Source: a bacterium (lineage in GTDB: Bacteria > Auribacterota > Auribacteria > Auribacterales > Auribacteraceae). Taken from it: 22,615 nt of DNA. Made by a program: the position numbers and the translations under genes. Positions within the stretch are counted from its first letter, which is position 1; every line of letters begins with the position of its first letter. Location: NCBI GenBank assembly GCA_021161885.1, contig JAGGZS010000089.1, positions 1 to 22,615 on the forward strand, given 5' to 3'. Under the pieces are notes generated by a model. The model searched no databases, was not told the origin of the DNA, and saw only the letters and a list, made by a program, of their open reading frames with translations. Shown one piece after another: positions 1-7,509 of this stretch.

Positions 1-154
1 GCTGATCAGCGCCTTTCATTACCGCTCTTCCGAATTGATGAGGTTCGCCGCTAATTTTAAAATTTTCACGTTTAATTATCTTTTCCATTTTGCATGGCTT
101 AATATTTTTTTTCGGTAACTCTTGTAAATCCTCGTTTTTAATAATCTGATCCAT
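1..154 (-). CDS. N-terminal part of an unidentified protein, cut by the window edge
   Basis: The first 51 codons are visible and the rest lies beyond the left edge. The ATG is preceded by a strong TTAAGGAG site about 7 nt away, and the start lies 19 nt after the HDOD gene stop, so it is very probably co-transcribed with it. The visible part is hydrophilic and rich in Lys and Glu (starts MDQIIKNEDLQELP), with one Cys near residue 22 and no signal peptide or membrane segment. I do not recognise a family. The neighbouring FlgN-like gene makes a flagellar role such as an anti-sigma factor possible, but nothing in these residues proves it. Confidence 0.6.
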   Translation of the reverse strand, partial: MDQIIKNEDLQELPKKNIKPCKMEKIIKRENFKISGEPHQFGRAVMKGADQ

Positions 155-173
155 TTAATTTTCTCCTTAAGGT

Positions 174-1070
174 TCATATCAAGGATTCAAGCAGCTCGTT
201 GCCTTTACTCATTTCATAAAAGAATAATCCAAAAAATTCATTCTGAGATAATCCCGTTTTATCAAACAGATCAAAAAGCTCAGGCTCCATAACAGGCACT
301 TGTTCATCTCCGTCTGAACCGAAACAAAATATTTTAGCGAAACAATTGCCAAGTTTAACGCAAGCCACTTTCGACGAATAAGTTTCAGATTTATGCCCTG
401 AACAATGATAAGCCGAGCAATCAACAAAAAACTGGGGAAAATTCCAGTAACTTGTAATTTTTTTACCCACATCGCAATGGTTAAACCCCAATATTTTATT
501 TTCAGCATCTAATAATGAAATTCCCTGCATTTTCACCTGATTAACAATAAGCCTGAATTCGTTTTTGAAAAATTCTTCCAAAACCAATTTGCCGATATCG
601 TGCAGCAAACCTCCTATAAAAATTTCCTCATAATTCTCTAATTTAAGCAATTTACCTATTGCTTTGGCGGCACAACCGGTGGCTATGGAATGTTTCCAAA
701 AAAGGTACCTGTCAAAAATTATATTTTTTTCGGGTGGAAAAGCGTCAAAAACTTCAGATGTTACAATAATATTTCTCAACGCGTTAAATCCAAGTATAGT
801 TATCGCTTGAGTGAGGCTCGATATCTTATGGCTTAATCCATAAAAGGCTGAATTCGCTATTCTTAATATTCTTGCGGTTAAGGCAGGATCAATGCTGATA
901 ACCTCTTCTAAATCCGAAACCGACGCGTTGGGATCATCAATAATATTTTCTATGACGAAAATCACGCCTGAAATACTTGACAAAGAAGAAACCGACTTAA
1001 AAATATTATTAAAATTTTCTATAGCGGTCGCTGAATTTAAACCGATATAAACTTTGTGCGTTTTACTCAT
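174..1070 (-). CDS. HDOD-domain signalling protein
   Basis: The protein has 298 residues. HDOD proteins are HD-superfamily domains, usually regulatory, found with chemotaxis, motility and c-di-GMP genes. The segment at about 47-100 (ISIDPALTARILRIANSAFYG, then ITILGFNALRN) is the typical HDOD helical core. Unlike many HDOD proteins it keeps an HD-like motif, LHDIGK at 156-161. I chose the ATG at 1070 because a GGAGG site lies 11 nt upstream. It overlaps the previous gene by 8 nt, which suggests translational coupling. An in-frame ATG at 1079 sits too close to the Shine-Dalgarno site. The C-terminal 80 residues match nothing I know. Family assignment is firm; the signal it senses is unknown. 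Confidence 0.88.
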   Translation of the reverse strand: MSKTHKVYIGLNSATAIENFNNIFKSVSSLSSISGVIFVIENIIDDPNASVSDLEEVISIDPALTARILRIANSAFYGLSHKISSLTQAITILGFNALRNIIVTSEVFDAFPPEKNIIFDRYLFWKHSIATGCAAKAIGKLLKLENYEEIFIGGLLHDIGKLVLEEFFKNEFRLIVNQVKMQGISLLDAENKILGFNHCDVGKKITSYWNFPQFFVDCSAYHCSGHKSETYSSKVACVKLGNCFAKIFCFGSDGDEQVPVMEPELFDLFDKTGLSQNEFFGLFFYEMSKGNELLESLI

Positions 1071-1389
1071 CAGACGCATTTCCTCCGATGTTATCAAGAT
1101 ACTCATACATAAAATTTTTCAGTTCGCGCATTAGGTTAAGCATCTGCTCATTATTTATGTGGTTACTGAAACAAAAACTCAATTTTATGTAGGCTTGATA
1201 CATTTGTTGTTCATATAAACTGTTCTTTTCGGATAAATGGATAACATCAATATCCCGCAAATCGGACTGCTTTAAAAAACTTATCTGCTCGAGACTCAAA
1301 ACCGTGCCTTTGTCTATAACGATATTTTCACTGGCAATATGAATGGATTCTTTTAATATCATTCCCTCTTTCATATGATTTACATCCAT
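1063..1389 (-). CDS. Small protein resembling the N-terminal domain of HD-GYP proteins (DUF3391-like)
   Basis: The protein has 108 residues. Residues 1-55 follow the pattern of the small domain that precedes the catalytic part of many HD-GYP phosphodiesterases: a 'MKEGMIL' turn, a short strand, 'VIDKGTVLS', a helix, then 'DIDVIHL'. Here the domain stands alone, followed by a helical tail of about 50 residues. The ATG at 1389 has a GGGAGG site 8 nt upstream and starts 3 nt after the FlgN-like stop; a longer form beginning 15 nt earlier overlaps that gene and lacks a good site. It overlaps the HDOD gene by 8 nt, so the two products may work as a split signalling protein. Similarity is judged by eye and is moderate. 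Confidence 0.6.
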   Translation of the reverse strand: MDVNHMKEGMILKESIHIASENIVIDKGTVLSLEQISFLKQSDLRDIDVIHLSEKNSLYEQQMYQAYIKLSFCFSNHINNEQMLNLMRELKNFMYEYLDNIGGNASDE

Positions 1390-1391
1390 TT

Positions 1392-1832
1392 TCAGCCCTC
1401 CCACTGATTTTCAAACTGCTTCTTACCGACGCTCTTTTGATATGAATGTAAAACACGTTTGCCTTCAGGCACTTTTTTAAGAATTGCGAACACATCGGTT
1501 TTGCGCTTAACAATTTTATGCAGATTATTATGTTCGTTCTTAATTATTTCGTTTACTTTATCTTGTATCATCAATGCTTTTTGTTCACAGCTATGCCGCT
1601 CGCTATAAGGAATTGGGGACGACTCTAAAAGAGACAATTTTTCCTCGACCACATCCTGAAGCTGCGCCATTCGTCCTATTAATTCGTCTTTGCGTTCAAG
1701 AATAGAGTTTAACTGCGTCAAATCGCCGTTTTTTATTAGGCGAATTTGTTCAGAGGCTATACCTTCTATTTTTTCAAGATAAAAAAGGATTTCATCATAA
1801 TTTTTTAATAATTCATTAATCAGCTTATCCAT
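1392..1832 (-). CDS. flgN: FlgN-like flagellar export chaperone (probable)
   Basis: The protein has 146 residues, is almost entirely helical and is rich in charged residues. FlgN chaperones bind hook-associated proteins FlgK and FlgL in the cytoplasm before export. The N-terminal third (INELLKNYDEILFYLEKIEG...) and the following 'NGDLTQLNSILERKDELIGRM' segment have the FlgN pattern: long helix, 'L..il.rk..li..i', long helix. The length also fits. I chose the ATG at 1832, 10 nt after an AAAAAAGG site and just past the upstream stop; a TTG at 1859 would overlap that gene by 22 nt. Helical proteins of this kind are easy to misassign, so a generic coiled-coil protein remains possible. Confidence 0.55.
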   Translation of the reverse strand: MDKLINELLKNYDEILFYLEKIEGIASEQIRLIKNGDLTQLNSILERKDELIGRMAQLQDVVEEKLSLLESSPIPYSERHSCEQKALMIQDKVNEIIKNEHNNLHKIVKRKTDVFAILKKVPEGKRVLHSYQKSVGKKQFENQWEG

Positions 1833-1837
1833 ACGAA

Positions 1838-2632
1838 CTAAACCTTTTTTGTTATCCAACTGTATTCTGGGTCTTCATAAGGATTTAACCGCCTGACGTC
1901 TCCCGCGAGTATCCATAAATAATATACCTCATAACCCGGACAGGCGCTAACCGGATGATATCCACGCGGTATTAAAACCACAGAATGATTTTTTACAACA
2001 ACGGCTTCGTCAATATTACTTTTCGGGCTGTAAATCCGTTGAAACCCAAACCCATTATCCGGCTTTATCCTGAAATAATAAATCTCTTCTAATTTAACTT
2101 CCTGTTCATTAAGTTCATCATGTTTATGGGGAGGAAAACTCGACCAGTTGCCCGGCGGGTTCAATGTCTCTCCGAGAATAATGCGCTGAGCTTTAAAGTC
2201 AGGAGGTACAATATCGAAAACTTTTCGTTCATAACTATTTTTCCCAACAACTTTTTCTTTCACATCCGAAGGGGCTATAAGTTGAAAGTTAAACTTTTTT
2301 TCCGCCTTAACCGAACATAACGCCGCTTCATAACCACTTTTAGAACATATAGTTACTTTTTCGTCAACAGGGATGTACAATGCCCATGCTTTTTCGGTAA
2401 ACAAATCGATTCTAGGACCAAGGTTATATTTTTCGCCTGTTTCAGTAATTATTTCTAAAGACCCTTTTAAGAGAACCAAAACCTGTTCCGCGTTTTTTCT
2501 ATATTTCAGGACACGCCGTCCGCCTTGATTATCTTTTAAAAAAGCGAACCGAATATTTTTTATGCCGGTTTGGCGTTTATCCACAAAATTGCAGTCCCCA
2601 TCCCTCATTTCACGATAGATTACAAAACTCAT
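1838..2632 (-). CDS. IolB/KduI-family cupin (5-deoxy-glucuronate isomerase-like)
   Basis: The protein has 264 residues, the usual IolB length, and forms two cupin halves. In inositol catabolism IolB isomerises 5-deoxy-glucuronate. The IolB signature is clear at about 161-202 (GNWSSFPPHKHD, then LEEIYYFRI, then GFGFQRIY). Likely metal ligands are the two His of PPHKHD, a Glu of LEEIYYF and the His of PRGYHPVSA. No other iol gene is visible; it sits between a UDP-sugar dehydratase and a flagellar chaperone gene. I infer that it acts on a deoxy- or keto-sugar intermediate of the surface-sugar pathway rather than on inositol breakdown. The ATG at 2632 has GGAG 9 nt upstream; an ATG at 2647 has no such site. 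Confidence 0.82.
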   Translation of the reverse strand: MSFVIYREMRDGDCNFVDKRQTGIKNIRFAFLKDNQGGRRVLKYRKNAEQVLVLLKGSLEIITETGEKYNLGPRIDLFTEKAWALYIPVDEKVTICSKSGYEAALCSVKAEKKFNFQLIAPSDVKEKVVGKNSYERKVFDIVPPDFKAQRIILGETLNPPGNWSSFPPHKHDELNEQEVKLEEIYYFRIKPDNGFGFQRIYSPKSNIDEAVVVKNHSVVLIPRGYHPVSACPGYEVYYLWILAGDVRRLNPYEDPEYSWITKKV

Positions 2633-2669
2633 AGCTGCTCGCTCCATATTTTTTTTGCCGGATAAAAAA

Positions 2670-3737
2670 TTAAATATTTATAATTTTATTTTTACGGCTT
2701 ATATTTTTATGGTGTATTGTTTTTTTCGGTATTACATCGATTTCACACAACAAATTTTTTATATCTTTTTTTGAAAACAACGAAACGGAATTAGACGTAT
2801 AAGACAATTCATTGCAATGAGTTTCATGAGCGCTGGTTATCTGCTCGTATATTCGCGGGGAGAGGATGAACATATCGTCATGCTCAACCGCTAAACTCGC
2901 TTCTTCGGAAGTTAAAAGTTCTTCGTATAATTTTTCACCCGCTCTCGGGCCTATAATTTTAATTTCAATATCTTCGGGGTCAAACCCTGATAAAGGCGAC
3001 AGTTCCTCTATCATTACCTCCGCAAGGTCAATAAGCCGCAGCGACGGCATTTTTAAAATAAAAATTTCACCCCCGTTAGCTATATGTGCCGCTTCAAAAA
3101 CAAGGCTTATTGCCTGAGGGATAGTCATCATAAAACGAGTCATATGCGTATCCGTTACGGTAACGGGACCGCCTTGCATTATCTGTTTATAAAAAAGAGG
3201 TATAACCGACCCGCGCGATGCCATTACATTACCGAACCTGACCGAAGCAAAAGTAGTTTTGCTGGTACCTTGAGAATAATGAGCGGCCGCGATTAACCGT
3301 TCGGCAAGCAGTTTTGTGGCGCCCATGACATTAGTCGGGCTGCACGCTTTATCGGTACTGATTGATATTACCTTGGATACACCTTCTTCGGTTGCGATAT
3401 CGATAACGTTTTCCGTGCCGATAACATTGGTTTTCACTGCTTCAAAAGGGTTATACTCACATGCGGGCACATGTTTAAGCGCCGCCGCGTGAAATACATA
3501 ATCTATTCCTTTAAACGATTTCGCGAGCCTTACCCTGTCCCGCACATCGCCTACCAAATATCTTACATTTTTGTATCTATACAATTGATGCTGAAGCTCG
3601 AATTGTTCAGATTCACCCCTTGAATAAATCCTTACAACATCAGGATTAAATTTCAGAAGCGACCTTACTATCTGACTGCCTATAGACCCCGCTCCGCCGG
3701 TAACAAGAATTTTTTTTCCTTCAAAAAATTTTTTCAT
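2670..3737 (-). CDS. UDP-N-acetylglucosamine 4,6-dehydratase, short soluble type (PseB/CapE/LegB-like)
   Basis: The protein has 355 residues and is an extended SDR. The family removes water from UDP-GlcNAc to give a UDP-4-keto-6-deoxy sugar, the first step towards pseudaminic, legionaminic and related acids. The NAD(P)-binding TGGAGSIG lies at 13-20. HAAALKHVP (83-91) and STDKACSPTNVMGATK (127-142) are diagnostic. Asp129, Lys130 and Lys142 are present, but the classic SDR Tyr position is Met138. Membrane-bound WbpM/PglF enzymes and the soluble CapE also have Met there, so this is probably active; it argues against close kinship with Helicobacter FlaA1/PseB. GGGAG lies 8 nt before the ATG, 22 nt after the synthase stop. 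The stereochemistry at C5 cannot be read from sequence. Confidence 0.88.
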   Translation of the reverse strand: MKKFFEGKKILVTGGAGSIGSQIVRSLLKFNPDVVRIYSRGESEQFELQHQLYRYKNVRYLVGDVRDRVRLAKSFKGIDYVFHAAALKHVPACEYNPFEAVKTNVIGTENVIDIATEEGVSKVISISTDKACSPTNVMGATKLLAERLIAAAHYSQGTSKTTFASVRFGNVMASRGSVIPLFYKQIMQGGPVTVTDTHMTRFMMTIPQAISLVFEAAHIANGGEIFILKMPSLRLIDLAEVMIEELSPLSGFDPEDIEIKIIGPRAGEKLYEELLTSEEASLAVEHDDMFILSPRIYEQITSAHETHCNELSYTSNSVSLFSKKDIKNLLCEIDVIPKKTIHHKNISRKNKIINI

Positions 3738-3759
3738 AGATTATTCTCCCAAGAGCCCG

Positions 3760-4815
3760 TCATTGAATTTTATCAAAAGTGATAGGTTCATGATTTTTCA
3801 TATTCATACGGGCTTTCCTGCCGACAATAGATGATAAATATTTAGGCGGCAAACCCTTTTCCGGTTTAAGCATTACAATTTTATCATATGTGATAATTTC
3901 GCCTTTTTTTATGCTGCCCAACACCCTGATACTCCTTCTGCTCGGCTTTATGGACGCAAGTTCCGATTGCACAGGTTTTTTAATATTACTGCCAAGCATT
4001 ACTTGTACCAGATTAAGTTTTTCCACAAATTCTTTGCATTGCTCAGCGGTTAAGGAAATCCGGTGGTCAGGCCCTATCCATTCATTATCCAGAGTAAAAT
4101 GTTTTTCAATCACCGAAGCGCCTATATTTACAGCGGTAAGGCAGGCACAATAACCTTCGTAATGATCGGAATACCCTGCGGGATGCGGAAACTGTTCTTT
4201 CAATGTTTTTATTACGTTCAGGTTCAATTCTTTAGCGGCAGGCGGATAACTGCTTACGCAGTGCAGGATAATTATCTTATCGTTTCCCGCTTTATAGCAA
4301 ACATCTAACGCTTCTTGAATTTCGGACAAAACACCCATTCCGGTCGATAAAATCAAAGGTTTTCCTTTTTTAGCAATATGTTCGATTAAAGGCAGATGAG
4401 TCAGGTCGCTTGACGCTATTTTATATGCGGGCACATTTAATTCATCGAGAAAATCAGCGGTTTTCTCGTCAAACACGGAAGAAAAGAACAAAATATCTTC
4501 TTCCTTGGCTGTTTCCATAAGTTCCTTGTGCATATCATCGCTTAACTCCAGCGATTTATACATATCATAAGACGATTTACTGCCGCCTGTTAATCCCTTG
4601 ACATCCTTAGTTTCCTCAAGATACATATCGCACATCATATCCGCTTTAAACGATTGGAACTTAACGGCATGAGCGCCGGCTTGCTTGGCGGCTTTAATTA
4701 ATTTTTTCGCCCGCTCTAAACTGCCGTTATGGTTAATGCCTATTTCAGCGATAAAAAAAACAGGTGCGTTTTCTGCGATTATAAAATTTCCTATTTGAAT
4801 TTTACTGCATTTCAT
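3760..4815 (-). CDS. Nonulosonic-acid (sialic/pseudaminic/legionaminic-type) synthase, NeuB/SpsE family
   Basis: The protein has 351 residues, full length for the family. These enzymes condense phosphoenolpyruvate with a six-carbon amino sugar to make a nine-carbon acid. The TIM barrel carries AEIGINHNG (23-31), VKFQSF (51-56), HCVSSYP (185-191), GYSDH (214-218) and IEKHFTLD (236-243) followed by GPDH; His218 and His239 match the metal ligands known in NeuB. Residues 290-350 form the C-terminal antifreeze-like SAF domain, which closes the active site. GGAG lies 7 nt before the start, 19 nt after the cytidylyltransferase stop. The sub-family (NeuB, PseI or LegI) cannot be settled by eye, because the genes that would define the substrate are not in the window. 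Confidence 0.93.
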   Translation of the reverse strand: MKCSKIQIGNFIIAENAPVFFIAEIGINHNGSLERAKKLIKAAKQAGAHAVKFQSFKADMMCDMYLEETKDVKGLTGGSKSSYDMYKSLELSDDMHKELMETAKEEDILFFSSVFDEKTADFLDELNVPAYKIASSDLTHLPLIEHIAKKGKPLILSTGMGVLSEIQEALDVCYKAGNDKIIILHCVSSYPPAAKELNLNVIKTLKEQFPHPAGYSDHYEGYCACLTAVNIGASVIEKHFTLDNEWIGPDHRISLTAEQCKEFVEKLNLVQVMLGSNIKKPVQSELASIKPSRRSIRVLGSIKKGEIITYDKIVMLKPEKGLPPKYLSSIVGRKARMNMKNHEPITFDKIQ

Positions 4816-4834
4816 ATTTCAACTCCAAAATCGG

Positions 4835-5563
4835 TTAAACAACACTGCGCTGGCGAATATGGGAATTCAAAGCGCGAAGTTCTGGTTTTTCTTTTGTCAA
4901 TAATCTGATAACTCCCGCAAGAGATACTATTGAATTTTCTTTATAAAGCCGGTTATATATTTCTTTCATAAAAATAAAATCTTCAGGCGTATCTACGGTT
5001 AATCGTAAATCAGGGCAATAAAAATTTTCAGGAACTGCAATTTTACCGTACGAACAAATTTCAAAATTTTCCCGCATAAACGGTGTTACGTGTTCCCTTT
5101 GATAATTTTCCTTAGCGTTTTTTGCCGCGGTTTTAAGAATTTTTTTAGTAAATATTTCTATGCCGGTTCCAAGCGCAGCTCCGTCAATATTCACATAATC
5201 TTCGCTTGAATAATTCATTCGGGCGAGAGCCATATCGATAAATATAGGTTCCACGAGCGGATTGTCCGAGGTTACCCTGCATATAATGTCTGATTTCACA
5301 AGTTTAGACGCAAGATAATACCGTTTAAGCACATCCTGCTCATCGCCCCTGAAAACCGGTATATTGATTTTTCTGCATTCATCAACTATTTCATCGTCTT
5401 GCGGGGCGGTTGTTGTAGCCGCAACAATTTCGTCAACACATAACGAATGCTCTACACGTTTTATAATGTGCCATAGGACGCTATGCCCTTTCAATTTTAA
5501 TAAAACTTTACCTGGCAGCCGCTGAGACCCCATTCGCGCTTGAATAATTACCGCAACCCTCAT
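4835..5563 (-). CDS. SpsF-type cytidylyltransferase (CMP-nonulosonate synthetase-like)
   Basis: The protein has 242 residues. This family activates a nine-carbon or related sugar with CTP to give the CMP-sugar used by glycosyltransferases. The nucleotide-binding start VAVIIQARMGSQRLPGKVL is at 3-21. TSDNPLV near 100 and LTVDTPEDF near 190 are the acidic motifs typical of SpsF proteins. I chose the ATG at 5563: the AGGGG site is about 6 nt upstream and family members begin MxxxxIIQARxGSxRLPGK. A longer frame upstream codes for an unrelated basic stretch. The first 56 nt also encode the end of the upstream glycosyltransferase in another frame. Sugar specificity is inferred only from the adjacent synthase. 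Confidence 0.87.
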   Translation of the reverse strand: MRVAVIIQARMGSQRLPGKVLLKLKGHSVLWHIIKRVEHSLCVDEIVAATTTAPQDDEIVDECRKINIPVFRGDEQDVLKRYYLASKLVKSDIICRVTSDNPLVEPIFIDMALARMNYSSEDYVNIDGAALGTGIEIFTKKILKTAAKNAKENYQREHVTPFMRENFEICSYGKIAVPENFYCPDLRLTVDTPEDFIFMKEIYNRLYKENSIVSLAGVIRLLTKEKPELRALNSHIRQRSVV

Positions 5564-6545
5564 TATCAACCCCTGATACTTTTTTTTCTTGTTTAATTTC
5601 AAATCCGCACGGATACAACGAGATATCCTGATTAACAACTTTTATTATTTCTTCATCGCTTACAGATGTATTTTTCTTTTCTTCCAGCCGTTTATATAAC
5701 GCCTTAGGTAATCTTACAAGCGCAGAAAAAAAACATTTCGCAAACCTGAATTTTCTATCTAAAATATCTTTTAACAATGAAGGAAACAGATTTTTCAAAT
5801 GATTTTTAATCATTGTTTTTGACGTAATATTTTTCCATAAAAAAAGATAACTGTTTCTACCTGAAATATGTTTTACATACCGCGACTTATAACTGTTTTT
5901 AATTACTCCGTCATCTGAGTTAAAAACCACAGCGGACGGTTCGTGGATTATTTTCAAACCTCGCTTCAAAGCCCTGTAAGAAATATCTATTTCCTCCCAG
6001 TAAAACGGATGGTACAGTTCATCAAACCCGCCTAAATCCAAAAATTTTTTTCTGTCAAATAAAGCCGACCCGCCGCATGCGAACAATGTGTATGAGGGAT
6101 ACGATATATATTTGCTCTCTACAACCTTAAAATATCCGTTTTCCCAGTTAGCTGTTCGTTTGCCGTAAGCGAATTTACCGGAATTTTTCCATCTAACCTG
6201 CGGGCTAACGGCGAAAACCTTATCGTCAAGGAAGTGAATAACAAGATGTTCAAAAGAGGGCTCAATAATAATATCGTTGCTCATTATAAAAACAAGATCA
6301 TACTTTGCGCATCTTACTCCAAAATTAGCTGTTAAAGAAAAACCTCGGTTAGAAAAATTTTTAAATATCCTAACTCCGGTGAATCTTTCAACTATCTCAA
6401 CACTGCTGTCCGTACTAAAATCATCTACAACAATTACTTCATAAGGACGGTTTAAGGTTCTGAACGTATCAAAAACCGATTTCAAAGCGGTTTCCAATGT
6501 TTTTTCACCGTTCCAGTTAGGTATGACAACACTTATTGCGTTCAT
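5508..6545 (-). CDS. Family 2 glycosyltransferase (rhamnosyltransferase-like)
   Basis: The protein has 345 residues and a GT-A fold. It begins ISVVIPNWNGEKTL, with acidic VVDDFSTDS (39-47), SND at 89-91 in the place of the metal-binding DxD, a GGxA-type loop at 158-161 and YWEEIDISYR (182-191), which supplies the probable catalytic acid. About 100 residues follow with no clear membrane span. It is a tandem paralogue of the next upstream gene. The ATG overlaps that gene's TGA (ATGA), suggesting coupling. The last 17 codons run into the cytidylyltransferase gene, so the terminal residues may be non-essential. Donor and acceptor sugars are unknown; transfer onto a flagellin or surface-glycan acceptor is inferred from position. 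Confidence 0.88.
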   Translation of the reverse strand: MNAISVVIPNWNGEKTLETALKSVFDTFRTLNRPYEVIVVDDFSTDSSVEIVERFTGVRIFKNFSNRGFSLTANFGVRCAKYDLVFIMSNDIIIEPSFEHLVIHFLDDKVFAVSPQVRWKNSGKFAYGKRTANWENGYFKVVESKYISYPSYTLFACGGSALFDRKKFLDLGGFDELYHPFYWEEIDISYRALKRGLKIIHEPSAVVFNSDDGVIKNSYKSRYVKHISGRNSYLFLWKNITSKTMIKNHLKNLFPSLLKDILDRKFRFAKCFFSALVRLPKALYKRLEEKKNTSVSDEEIIKVVNQDISLYPCGFEIKQEKKVSGVDNEGCGNYSSANGVSAAAR

Positions 6546-7483
6546 TTTGCGCTCATCATATTAAAAATTTCCAAATCCGTTCTTATAAAATATTTTTTTT
6601 CTTTTTGCCGTTTAGCGATAATCATCGGCAAAAAATTGCATGCCCACAGAAACCCAAGCACATAAGCCCCCCTGCCCGTGAATACAAATTTTATAAGTTT
6701 AAACGGAAGATAAAAAATATGCTCGAATATCCATGGAAAAAAGGACAAATTTTTCCACATAAAAATAAACCTGTTGCGCCAAGCGATCATTTTGCGGTAA
6801 GTCAGCGAATACACTTTTTTAGCCGTACCTTCCCGATGATGATAAACCACGCTCTTAGGTTCATAGATTACCTTGTATCCTCGTTTCCACGAACGGTAAG
6901 ATAAATCAAGGTCTTCCCATGAATACGGGGTGAATAATGTATCGAATCCGCCGAGTTCATCAAAAATTTCTTTTTTAAGCAAAACGGCTCCGCCGCAGAA
7001 AAATGTCGTAAAATTCGACTTATCCTCCAGCGACTTATTGATATTCAGGACAGGGGTCAGAAGACCTGTTTTAAATTCAGCGTGCCTTATGCCGTCGTCA
7101 ATACTCTTATCAAGCCGGTACATTTTAGGAGCCGCGGCGAAAACTTCGGGATCTTTGAGTTTATCCATCAAGGGATCCAAAAAATTCTTTTCAGGAATCA
7201 CGTCGTTATTAAGAAGCAGTACATATTTATATTTAGCAAACTTTACGGCGCTGTTATTTGAAATGGAAAAACCAAAATTCACCGGCGACGACAAAACGCG
7301 AACTGCCGGAAAAATCGATTTTACTACCTGGATACTATTGTCCCCGCTTCCGTTATCATAAAAAATAAGTTCCCAATCATCGTGCTGACAATTAGTTATA
7401 ACATTAACTACTTCAGGCAAATATTTTTTTAGCAATTCCGCCCCGTTATAATTTACGATACAAACGGATACCCCATCCTTCAT
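6542..7483 (-). CDS. Family 2 glycosyltransferase (tandem paralogue)
   Basis: The protein has 313 residues and a GT-A fold: VSVCIVNYNGAELL (5-18), FYDNGSGDNS (41-50), NND at 92-94 as the DxD equivalent, CGGAVLL (163-169) and YSWEDLDLSYRSWKRG (187-202). The C-terminal 70 residues contain two hydrophobic stretches that could lie on the inner membrane. I chose the ATG at 7483 because AAGGA lies 8 nt upstream and the GT2 core starts immediately after it; the 19-residue longer frame is basic and overlaps the previous gene. The FDxLFxPYxWEDLDLSYR region closely matches the downstream paralogue, pointing to local duplication. Sugar specificity is unknown. Confidence 0.88.
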   Translation of the reverse strand: MKDGVSVCIVNYNGAELLKKYLPEVVNVITNCQHDDWELIFYDNGSGDNSIQVVKSIFPAVRVLSSPVNFGFSISNNSAVKFAKYKYVLLLNNDVIPEKNFLDPLMDKLKDPEVFAAAPKMYRLDKSIDDGIRHAEFKTGLLTPVLNINKSLEDKSNFTTFFCGGAVLLKKEIFDELGGFDTLFTPYSWEDLDLSYRSWKRGYKVIYEPKSVVYHHREGTAKKVYSLTYRKMIAWRNRFIFMWKNLSFFPWIFEHIFYLPFKLIKFVFTGRGAYVLGFLWACNFLPMIIAKRQKEKKYFIRTDLEIFNMMSAK

Positions 7484-7509
7484 AAATAAATTCCTTATAT
7501 TTTTTATTC

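Noticed and set aside
6536..7361. Plus-strand frames opposite the GT2 genes
   Set aside because: Shadows of the AT-rich minus-strand genes, with no recognisable protein features.
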